From Halichondria panicea (Eukaryota > Porifera > Demospongiae > Suberitida > Halichondriidae): DNA of 64,000 nt. Under the pieces are notes generated by a model that saw only the letters and a list, made by a program, of their open reading frames with translations, was not told where the DNA came from and did no database searches. Location: assembly GCF_963675165.1 (NCBI RefSeq), contig NC_087389.1, positions 5,368,120-5,432,119 of the forward strand, read 5' to 3'. Of this stretch, positions 49,398-59,870 are shown piece by piece; position 1 is the stretch's first letter, and each line of letters starts with the position of its first letter. Made by a program: the position numbers and the translations under genes.

Positions 49398-51568
49398 CCA
49401 CACTGACCAAGTGCTCAACTTTAAGATCAACTGTGAGAAGGGCCAATACTTCATCTCTCCTAAGAAACGTTTCAAGAGTGTACAGGAACTGATCACCTTC
49501 TACCACAGTCATGGAATACGCTCCAAGAAGGCAGGCAATAGTCACATACTCTTAGTACACCCGATCCCTGTCGATCCGGCCATGGAGAAACACTATCAGG
49601 AAATCAGAGAACAGAAAGGTATACTGTGCATACTGTACATACTGTACAGTGATGTGACCAGAGAATTTTCAAAATGGTACATGGCTATCTAAAACAGAAA
49701 AATTATCTTGTAAACTAGGCCTTAGAGGTCTAAGGGCTTTTCTGGAGCCCCTGAGCAAGATAGAGGTGGTTAGTAGCCACTGACCAGTGTGGGCACATAC
49801 TGTACCTAATGTAGCTGGTATACTGTCTGTATAATTATGAGTATGTGTATAGCTTTGAGTGCCTGTAACTTAGATTTTGGGTTATCCAATTTTAAAAATT
49901 AATCGATATTCCGTATCATGTGAACACATCCACACATAATGATACCCAATGGATGCATTTTGAAAGCTCCCTTAACTGCTGTATTGCTGTATGTAACCAA
50001 CTGCTTTCAGTTCAAAATTGGAATTGCATTTTCGTCAAACATGAAAGTTTTAGGCCAGATCTAATAATATCATTATGCCATAAATAGATACATGTGTCAA
50101 TAATATAATCTTTATCTTCTGGGTCGTCGCCCAGTTTCCGTGAAACTTGATAAAACTAGACAGACAATCATAATCCGAGTTGCATTGCTCAATTAATTTG
50201 CTAAATTAGTATCAATGGACAGCAATTTCTACCCCCCCCCCACACACACACACATGTACTCACCCCCACCCCCATACATTCACACACACACACACACCCA
50301 CAGTTGCGGCGAGGCAGGCAGAGCCACCTGCATCCACGGCCTTGCTCCCTGGTTGGTCAGAGCATTGGCACAACGGTTACAACAAAACTTATTACTACAA
50401 TGGTGAAACTGGACAATCACTTTGGGAAAAACCATTGGCCCCGCCCACACAACAATCCCCACCCCCTGTCCTGGAGAAAGGTTCTAGCCGATCGTCAATG
50501 AGAGACCGCCCACTCCCTATTGTGCCTGGTGGTGTGGGTGGTGTGAGGCGTGTGAATGGTGAGGGGAGTGAGGACAGCAACACGATTGGTCGACGTTCTT
50601 CCCTCGCTAAGAAATACAGTCGCAAACAAATGCCCATACCATCTACACCATCAGGATCGCAGACACTCCCTCATCGGAAGAAATCCTCAGGTATATCCGA
50701 TCGAGAACTCCCTCCGTTACCCCCCAAGGAAGAAACGCCTCCACCTAAACGAACTATGCCCCCACTACCCCCCAAAGAGTCTAGTGATGTTCGGGGGGAG
50801 TCCTCTGCCCCGGGGATTGCTTCTAGACCCCCCATGCCCATCCCTGGCAGTCGATCATCTCAAGATTTGCAGCAAAAATCGATCCCAGCCTTGCCTCGGA
50901 AGGAAGACACTCGAGGGGGGATGAGATCTCCTAAACCAATACCACCTCTGCCCCCCTCTAAGACGGTCGTACAGAATGGACACCCTCCCCTCCCCCCTAA
51001 AGCAGACCAACCAATGCCTCCCCTCCCACCAAAAGCAGATGAGCCTCTACCAGTGCATTTACAGCCACCTCAACAAAGACCGAAACGCAAGAAAGTTATT
51101 GAATATGAAGACATCGTTCCGTTGCGTCAGCCTAGCCCAAAAGCTCCTCCTAAAAAAGTTCCACCTCCTTTACCGGAAAAAGACTTGGAAGCAGCGACAA
51201 GTGGCCCGCCCCCTCCACCCCCACCCCCGGCAATAGGTGCCCCACCCCCTCCTCCACTTCCTCCCATGGCCCCACCCTCTCCGAGTCCAGCACAACTGCC
51301 AAAGTTACGAGCAGCTACTATGAATACACCTTCTCCTCAGAGTAGCCCTGGTAGTTCCGGACGTCCCTTCAATGCAGGTGATCTTGCCTCGCAGAGGCAC
51401 ATGCTCAAGAAACGGGAGTCTCTTCCGGAGGAAGGAAAGAAGGAAGAGCTGTCAGGGTTCGCTAGTTTGTTTGCTAGCGCTATCGACACTCGACGAAAAG
51501 CCATCGAAGATTCTGATAGTGAGAGTGACTTTGATGATGTTGAAGATGACGATGACTGGGATGATTGA
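41885..51568 (+). CDS. Tandem SH2, WW, proline-rich protein with WASP-like central/acidic tail
   Basis: Exons: 41885-41888 (ATGG, inferred from phase and a GTGAGC donor), 45978-46027, 47217-47317, 47514-47740, 48406-48515, 48935-49029, 49398-49618 and 50304-51568; predicted 690 aa. SH2-1 (about 8-106) and SH2-2 (about 155-258) each keep the phosphotyrosine-binding arginine in YYLLRPS (R36, R182). A YVVM motif (Y122) lies between them. A WW domain (283-316) has W287, the YYYN core, W310 and P313. About 300 Pro-rich residues follow with repeated PPLPPK SH3-ligand motifs and polyproline like profilin sites. The last 39 residues, [17 protein letters not shown] then an acidic run ending DDDDWDD with one Trp, match the central-acidic Arp2/3-binding region of WASP/N-WASP; a weak WH2-like [12 protein letters not shown] precedes it. 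Not a known WASP layout. The first exon is the least certain part. Confidence 0.82.
43206..43305. repeat. 100-bp foldback repeat
   Basis: CAGAGGAGGTACGACATGAG then TACCTCGATTAGGCT pairs with AGCCTGATCGAGGTACTTGT then CAGACCTCCTCTG; arms of about 34 bp with a few mismatches. It lies in the long first intron of the SH2/WASP-tail gene. Confidence 0.8.
43588..44112. mobile_element. TACCGTATAGC-family MITE interrupted by another element
   Basis: The two outer parts (43588 to about 43652 and about 43970-44112) align in order with the uninterrupted element at 54547-54761 read in reverse (GATCAAGC, ACATTTATA, GCATGCATGCATGCTGCAAA, CCTTTCTAAAGGCATTT). The ~320 bp between them is foreign and has its own weakly inverted ends (TCTTCTAATTTATTGGACA near 43653). 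This is a nested insertion. Confidence 0.72.
44938..45057. mobile_element. Internally deleted TACCGTA-family MITE
   Basis: The ends are TACCGTAT and TACGTACGGTA. The interior keeps the family landmarks ATGCTGCAAAAAGGCTGCTA and TTTCCGCGAAAG. It is shorter than the 54547 copy. Confidence 0.65.
45736..45935 (+). repeat. TG microsatellite with imperfect extension
   Basis: Pure (TG)n from about 45736 to 45811, then TG runs broken by CATCTGTGCG units to about 45935, ending some 40 bp before the acceptor at 45977. Confidence 0.92.
46118..46235 (+). repeat. Short tandem repeat with GTACATGTACAGCCAAGCA units
   Basis: Three to four imperfect copies of a ~28-bp unit, ending in TGTACAGTGAAGCCTGG, in an intron of the SH2/WASP-tail gene. 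Confidence 0.75.
46602..46867 (+). mobile_element. MITE-like element, AGAGTCTATTTGTG family, full-length copy
   Basis: The ends AGAGTCTATTTGTGTTGA and TCAACGCAAATAGAGTTT are inverted repeats around 266 bp. It is the intact reference for the copies at 7719-7894 and 9977-10877. It lies in an intron. Confidence 0.8.
47109..47216 (+). repeat. CA microsatellite forming a 3' splice site
   Basis: (CGCA)n then (CA)n running directly into the AG of the acceptor for the exon at 47217. Confidence 0.92.
48549..48612 (+). repeat. CA microsatellite
   Basis: Pure (CA)n some 35 bp downstream of the donor at 48515. Confidence 0.92.
49315..49397 (+). repeat. CA microsatellite forming a 3' splice site
   Basis: More than 40 CA units ending in ACAG at the acceptor for the SH2-2 exon at 49398, preceded by a C run. 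Confidence 0.93.
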
Positions 51569-52064
51569 TGGACGCATGGACAAACTATTAAATTATTGTA
51601 ATTAATCACCATTTTTATTGTTTCAGCACTCACTCACTACATTGGGTTTTATCAATTGTACCACTACATGTACATGCCGTATTAGACTTCAATTGCGTTA
51701 TAACCCTTCAGAGGAATTCATGCATAAAATGTATGTCACTATTATTTTATGCACTATTCTTATTATTTTATTCTGTATAGAACTACGCAATAGTTTGTGT
51801 CCCACTTCCAAAAATAATGTTCTGATAATTCTAAGTTGTTTGGGGTTAGGCAAACCTTTATAAAAGCGAAAACTCGGCCTGGGGTCATGTGTTTTCATGA
51901 CATCATACAAATCGGTTATAGGCTAACACTCGAAGTCAAAGCGCGGAGTGCATCCCTAACGCTCCTTGGAAACAGGGGATTTCCCTCTGCAGAATTTGGG
52001 GGAGTGGCTCGGGTCAGAGTTGAACAACCTCGTGGACTGGCTATAGCATGCATGCAACTAAAAC
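51569..52064. other. Spacer between the SH2/WASP-tail and mTERF-like genes
   Basis: AT-rich 3' region followed by less AT-rich sequence just before the mTERF-like start, likely holding its promoter. No separate gene seen. Confidence 0.5.
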
Positions 52065-55000
52065 ATGGCAGCACTGAAAGCCTTTTGTTTATCTTCAGCG
52101 CCCAACGCTCCTCTGTTCACCTCTGCATTATGTGCTTGTCACAGGCTCTTGACCACTACTGTCCCCAAGCAAAGAATGAAGTTTGTTCCCCGTTTAGGTA
52201 GAACCTTGTCGTCCAACCCAGGAGATGAATTGTGTGGCTTCTCTGGACCGGAAAAAGATGTTCTAAAAGCTGAAGAAAATGCTCAAGTTGCTGTAGCTAA
52301 TTCACAGAATGTGAGCAAGCCTGTAACGATTGATTGTGTGGAAACAAACCAACTACCGGCGGATAATTTCGCTTCAAAATTACGATTCTTGGACTTTGTT
52401 AATTTAGCCGAGGAAGATCAAATACAACCACCAGATATGGTGAAACCTCGTGGATCCTTTTTGAGGCAACAAAATAAAGACGTTCTGTTTGAGCGTCTCC
52501 CCACACCAACACGAAGCACACTGCAGTTCACCGTAGGCCGTCAAATAACCACACTAAATAATGCCAAGTCAGCAGTCCGGAGGGGTAAACCCCCACTTGA
52601 CAAATTATTAATTGAAGACGAGACTAATTTAATGTCGGTGAACCATGAAAAATTACGTAGTCGCACAGCTAGCCAATCGGAAAGCACTCGAGATGTTGTA
52701 AACTACGTCGCTAGTCAAGAGTCGATGTACAAGCAAGACCTGCATCTCTACACTGACGCACTGCCCTCCATACTGGGCTCTACTGTTTCTGAAGTTGAAG
52801 AAACTCGCGAGAAATTGAGCCAAGCCGGATTTTCCCCTGCTGAAATTGGAAGAGTTTTGCCCATTCTTCCTCTCATATTTGAAGTTGATTATGAGAAGGT
52901 GTACGAAGTGTACTGTCTGCTGATGGAGTATCTGGGCCATCAAACAAGAGTGCTTAAGTTGATGAGGACGCATACTTTCCTGTTGTCGCTTGATCCATCT
53001 CAGGTGAGTTTGTGGGTGTGGGAGTTAATACAGTTGCTGGATAAAGAATATACTCTATTTAAACGAGGTTGCTTACACATCTTGATAAGCACCACGGAGG
53101 TATTGATCACGTTACAGTTGAATACACAAAGCAAAATGTTCAATACAAATTTCCACTTCAGAGCAACAGCTTTTAACAGTTTTTACCACCTCCCCCCACA
53201 CACATGTAGGTTAAGAAGACCCTAGAGAGATACAGCAGTTTTGGCCTGAGCTCACCTGAGCTGCTGTCTCTGTTGACCCACTACCCACTCGTGTTCACCA
53301 CACCTCTCAAGGAATCCACTCTGAGCAGAATAAGACAAACAATGGAGGCTGGCTTTGACTCTCACTGGCTGGCCAAGACACTCCTCTATAGCATGGTGAG
53401 TGTGTGTGTCCCTTTCTTCCCCACTATACTCTTCTCTCCCCTCTTTTCCTCTACCCATCATGCACTCTTTCTCCCTTCCCTTTCTTCTTCACTATCCACA
53501 TAATTATGTGTGTCTTGGTGGAGATAATAGTCTATCTTGGAACTATTATTAGAGTTCCTACTAGTTCTAGTTGTTGAAGTTCTGATATAGTAGAGAGCAG
53601 AATAATTATTTATATTAAGTATGGATACTGTATACTGTAATAATATGTGTCTTTGATTTGTCTTGATGCTGGAGTACGTTGTTTCTTAGTTTGTCGTTTC
53701 TTTCTCTGTTGTTGTTCTATTTTCCAGTTTTACTATACCACCACCTGTTAGACTAAGCGAATGTGCTCCCATTCTCTCTCTCCTTGCTGCAGCGTTATCG
53801 ACCAGCACGTGCAGAGTTTGATCCAAGTGATTCCCTCACTATTGGTCTCCTGAAGGAGTACAAGGTTGACCTGGGGGAGGTGCTTATCAAGCATCCTGAC
53901 CTCTTCCAGCAGTCAGGTCAGCAATCACATGACTCTCACCATCTTTGAATACCCAATTCCTATTTTAGTGACTGTAATTAAGTACGTCCTAGCTCTCACA
54001 TGATACATGTGTGCTTATAATGATCTACTGTTACAAACAAAAGCATCCAGTATGTTTGTTGGGTCATTGAACAGTTGGAGATCTTTCAACAGCATATCGT
54101 TGATAAAATTTTAACAATAATTATAAATAATTATGATTATAGAAAAAGACCTTTCAAATGATGTATTTAATCTTTTACCCTTGGACCATGCATGGGTTGT
54201 GGCCGAAATTGTCAAATTCTGTCATCTTAACTTTTATGGCACCATTCGAAAGGTCTCTTTCTAAAGCTAATTTGCACGTTCCTGTATTGTCCAGGTCAAC
54301 AGTTGATAGTACTGATCAAGACGCTGTCTGGGGGACCACTGTATCTGAACAGAAGTGACATCGGGTCATTACTGTCTAAGATACCTGAAGTACTCTTTCA
54401 GCTCGACGATATGGTGAGAGTTAGTCAAGTTAGTGGGAGATCCGTGGATAGAAAATGATGTGCAAGTGTTTTTGTATTCGACTGTTAAAAAGTAGTTGGA
54501 TGTGGGCCTACATAACACCATTACTTCTTTTAACAGTGCACTGTAATACCGTATAGCGGGTATATTTCGAGGGGATACATTTTTGCGGAAATGCCTTTAG
54601 AAAGGTTTTTACGGATTTGATTTTCCCGGAATAGCAGCCTTTTTTGCAGCATGCATGCATGCATGCGATATTAATGTCGCGGTTATAAATGTTTGCAGTA
54701 CGTGCTTGATCCGCGAAAACCACAATAATTTATACCCTTGAAATATACCCGCTATACGGTAGTTCTGTAGTGTGTTAGCATTATATCATCACTCTGTAGG
54801 ATGCCCTGAGGGCTCACCTGTCTCTACTGGCTGAGATCTTCACTGCCTACACACTACGAAACCAGGTAAAGGTTGCATGTGAGTATATATAAGTACTAAT
54901 GTAGCCAATGTTGAGCAAGTGTGTGCACTCCTGACCTACTGCATCACATAACTTACTGTCTACTTACTAACTACTGTCACGCTATTCGTTATCCAACACA

Positions 55001-58000
55001 CACACACACACAGTACCTCACACACCCACACCTACACACATATTACCCCCACCCACTCCACCCCCTCCCACACACACACACACACAGTTGTTCAGTGTGA
55101 AGCACTTGCTGGACTACAGATATGACGTGGCTCACAAGCTGCACTCACTGGCTAGACACGGTCTCACTAGAGAGGATGCTTGTACCCTCATAACCAACTC
55201 TCCATCACTCATACTGCAGGGAGACCTGGGGGAGAAGCTCAGGTCAGTTATAGTTTATCACAATAACGACCTTTACCAAACCCGTCATTCAGTACCATTC
55301 GAATAGAGCTTATTGCCTTAAGGATCTTTACCGCACCCAATATTTAGTCTGCTAAAAAATTTAGCTTGTTGTGTTGGTGATCTTTACCTACCATGCCTCT
55401 ACTTCCAGTGTGAATATTTTTTTATGTGTGTTATTTATTTTCTACAGTTTGATGCTCAGTATTCCCGGTGTTACTGTCCGCCAAATTGCTGAGTCATCAA
55501 AGTGAGTTAACCCTTTTACACTGTATTTAGTTACGTAGTTCAGTATCGATATTATGATTACATAGTTTGCATTATCATAATTCTTAATAATTAATCGGCA
55601 TGTGATGATTGTTGAGCACAATGGTTGGTGTGTCTACCACAATCAACCTGCTAACATTGACTATAATGTAGAGCAGTGCCATTGTCTGCATACCATAAGA
55701 ACTGACCTATTCAGTTACCATTGGCCCATTTGGGGCCTATAATTTATTCCCTGTATTCCCTGGGGCCTCTTTCAGTTGCTCTTGCGGTAAGAATTATGTA
55801 ATTTGAGATTCTTTTGTTTTAGGCCCTAGCTCCTTGAAGGCTGGACCAATGTCTGGACCAATGTTTCGAATTTCATTGGGTTGGAGTACTATAGCGTACA
55901 TTGTTATTACTGTAGGTACATGTACATGTATGCAGTGTGTCTTGTGTACACCTACATGTACCTAGTTATTCGATTATCTCAGAGGAGTGGGTGTCTTAAG
56001 TCAATAGTGATAACTTAGTTACAGGGCAATGATAAGTGCTGCTTAGCCTAAACACAGTCCACTAATAATAACACATCCTTCCTCATGCTAGGGTAGCATG
56101 TGTTGGCAGGTTAATTGCACAACTAAAGCCACTCAAATTTAACCACCCAAGCAATTTCTAGTAATTACAAGCTAAATCCACTCAGATTTAGCTGCCTACC
56201 GGGTATATGTGGTTAGAATAAGAAGCCTATTGTGTGTGTGTACAGTGGTGCCCCCTCCATACCTCCACCCACACTGTTGGAGCAGTACCCACCACACTGG
56301 TGACCACAGACACAGCTGGGATAATAATAATCTAGGGAAACATATAATTATAGCTGGTCTAAGCGTAATGCTAACGATTGACGCCTACATGTAGATGTTA
56401 ATTATGTATTCACATAAAGCATTCTTGATGCCATTAGCTGTCTATTCATCCAGCCAGCTAGCTGTAAGCGCAGGAAGATGAGCTTATTGCTATTTGTCAG
56501 TGGCACTTACTTTTTGTCTTGTTTAATAATCCAATAGTTTGTTTACAGTCTGTGAATGACTCATTGAGGGTTGAAAGGTCGTCCATTTGCCATCTCAATA
56601 CAATTATAAATACACAGCTTAGCTTTCACCGTATAGAAGCTGGGGATATTAAGCAAACGTGTGCATTCAGACGTATGTTGCATTAATTAGATGGTGAACT
56701 TTGTGATAAAAAATTTTTCTTAGAATCTTTTGAGTTCTTTATAGCATTACAATTTTATTGTCAGAGCATAATAAATAATATTATGTAGTTCTGTATTTAT
56801 AGCTACTCTCAAGCAAATGCTGCATGCTCATTGGGTGTGCACTGACAGGCTCTGTAGTGGTCACCATTGGGCAGACCACAGTGGCTGTGATAAAGAGGTG
56901 GTCTAGCTGCTAACACATGCAAACACTGCTATAGTGATGAACATTTTGCATACATTTTGCTGCATTATTAATTTTTTTATTATAGAGGGTGGCCTGCGTA
57001 TAGGGTGACCACCATGACAGGTTTCACTGTTATGTCATGTTGTTAAACAGTGGTCATGAACCCTAACTGATGCATCTCCTTCACCACAGTAGGAAGTGTT
57101 TACTTGCTGGCACACTCCAATATTAGAATGCCTCAGGTTGATGTGAGAAGCTAGTGTGTATATATGACACAAGTATGCCAGAAAATTCGGCATATAGACA
57201 CAAGTTCTAGTCAGTAAGTAGTTTACAAGATGTTAAGACTGGAAGACTGCATGGGAATGCAATGTACCTCTACACACACACACTGCCTGTGTTTATACCA
57301 GCCATGTCCAATTCTTGGTGTCTACCATTCCTTGCTATGTGTACATAGTGTCTGTCATTGCATGCAATATTGATTATTGGAAGTTAACGACAAACTGTAC
57401 AGCTTCTGTATCGTAGTACATGTGGCAAGTTGATAGCTTTGTCAGATCGCATGTGATGGCAGCCCTAGTCCCTCCATTGTGAGGACATCCTACCCTGGAC
57501 AGTGGGAAGGATGTGGGATTATAGCAGGAGGCATCAAACATGGCTATTCTTCAAACATGGTTATTCTTTGTAGTATGGTTTGCGTAGTGATCATGTGATA
57601 CTGTATTCGTTTGGTGTATTTTATATTCTGAATGAGCTTGTTTATAGTGGTCGCCCTTATAGGCAGACCAACAGTGGCTGTAATAAAGAAGTGGCCTGCT
57701 AACACGCATGCTATGGAGACTGAAGGGCGTATTAACCTGGCTGTATTATAGAGGGTGGCCTGCTAACACAGATCAGATCCCAACACATGTTATGGAGACT
57801 TGGGGGCCCATTAACCTGGCTGTATTATAGAGGGTGGCCTGCTAACACAGGTCCCAACACATGCTATGGAGACTTTGGGGCGTATTAACCTGGCTGTATT
57901 ATAGCGGGTGGCCTGCTAACACAGATCCCAACACATGCTATAGAGAGACTTTGGGGCGTATTTACCTGGCTGTATTATAGCGGGTGGCCTGCTAACACAG

Positions 58001-59787
58001 GTCCGAACACATGCTATAGAGAGACTTTGAGGCCCATTAACCTGACTGTATTATAGCGGGTGGCCTGCTAACACAGATCCCAACACATGCTATAGAGAGA
58101 CTTTGGGGCGTATGTACCTGGCTGTATTATAGCGGGTGGCCTGCTAACACAGGTCCGAACACATGCTATAGAGAGACTTTGAGGCCCATTAACCTGACTG
58201 TATTATAGCGGGTGGCCTGCTAACACAGGTCCAAACACATGCTATAGAGAGACTTTGAGGCCCATTAACCTGGCTGTATTATAGCGGGTGGCCTGCTAAC
58301 ACAGGTCCGAACACATGCTATAGAGAGACTTTGGGGCGTATTAACCTGACTGTATTATAGCGGGTGGCCTGCTAACACAGGTCCGAACACATGCTATAGA
58401 GAGACTTTGGGGCCCATTAACCTGGCTGTATTATAGCGGGTGGCCTGCTAACACAGGTCCGAACACATGCTATAGAGAGACTTTGAGGCCCATTAACCTG
58501 ACTGTATTATTGCGGGTGGCCTGCTTAATTAGTTTCACTGTATGTGGTTGTGTAGTGCATGTATCTAATTAAGTGTAGAAACCTGTACTGATCCATCGAG
58601 TCATGTGGTTGATTAAGTGGATGACATTGTTCGGAATAAGGCAGTGTTTAAGAGCGGCGTGGGTGCTGTACCAACTAGTGACCTTATTCGATACTGAATT
58701 ATTGCACTCACTGCACACGTTGTGCGTGTGTGGGCGGGTGTAATGTTCCCTGAACGGTATGTCATTGTCTCCAAAAACCACCGCCACCTGTTCGTTTGTA
58801 TAAGTTAGTTTTATAGAAAAAAAAAGGTTAACATTCTTCATGGCTACAGTTAGCATGCATGTACATGTATATGCATTGTGCAATTAATATACACTTGTTA
58901 GTAGCATTGTTTTATATCCGCAGAATTAATACGCCATTTGTAAATAGTAGGTTTAGAAACTGCCAGTCTGTCTGTGTGCACCAAACCCTGACTAATCTGT
59001 GTGTGTGCTCCCTAGGGACAACCAGACCCTGTCAGTGATAGCCCTCTCTCTCTGCCTAACCCTCCCCTCCCCATTGTTGCCCCTCCCATAATACTTGATT
59101 TAGATTGCCATTCAGATAAGCATATCTATGTCACTATAATTTTATAGGCTGAACATTTCTTTGTGCCTTTAGTTTTTGCTGTCTGAAAATAAATACTTGT
59201 ATAAATACTTGTTGCAAGTGTCCCACATCAACTGCAGCACAGTATCCATTACCTTGGCTAATTGTAGGTGCATACTCAAAACATTGATTTCCTTCCACTA
59301 GTAATTAGTCAGGTTCCTAAGGGAATCTTCCCTGATGAATACAACGATGAAGACTTCATATTTATATAGTTTGTACTAGTACTGCTCCCTAACCTTGTTC
59401 CCTCTCCAAGCTTCTGCTTGTACTATATATACAACAGCAAGAAATAGAGGTAACAATAGAGGCCTAGAGTATGGGAGCACACATAACTAGAGGTATGGGA
59501 GCACACATAACTAGAGGTATGTGTGTAGGAATGCGGTGGTTAGAAAACATTGCTGTGTGGTTTGTGGTGTAGTGATAAGGTGACCACAATCCTGTTCCTA
59601 AACCACACTATCTTGTCTGTGGTTTTCACTTCTCATTGGTTTTGCTGTAGTCATCCTGGTTTACACTTTTTATTATACACCCCATATGGCAAGCTAAACC
59701 TAACAACTCTGAAGCCTAAGACACTTATTAGACCACCCTCTGCAAACCTCCACTTGTCCAGAAACGGGTACACACACACACCACCCT

Positions 59788-59870
<83 letters not shown>

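Larger units (their letters stand above)
55502..59869 (+). other. Long intron of the mTERF-like gene
   Basis: 4.4 kb with no supported exon apart from a possible alternative 3' exon at about 59017, where an acceptor CTAG is followed by an in-phase frame that stops near 59092. It holds the minisatellite at 57650 and ends in a CA microsatellite at the acceptor. Confidence 0.55.
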
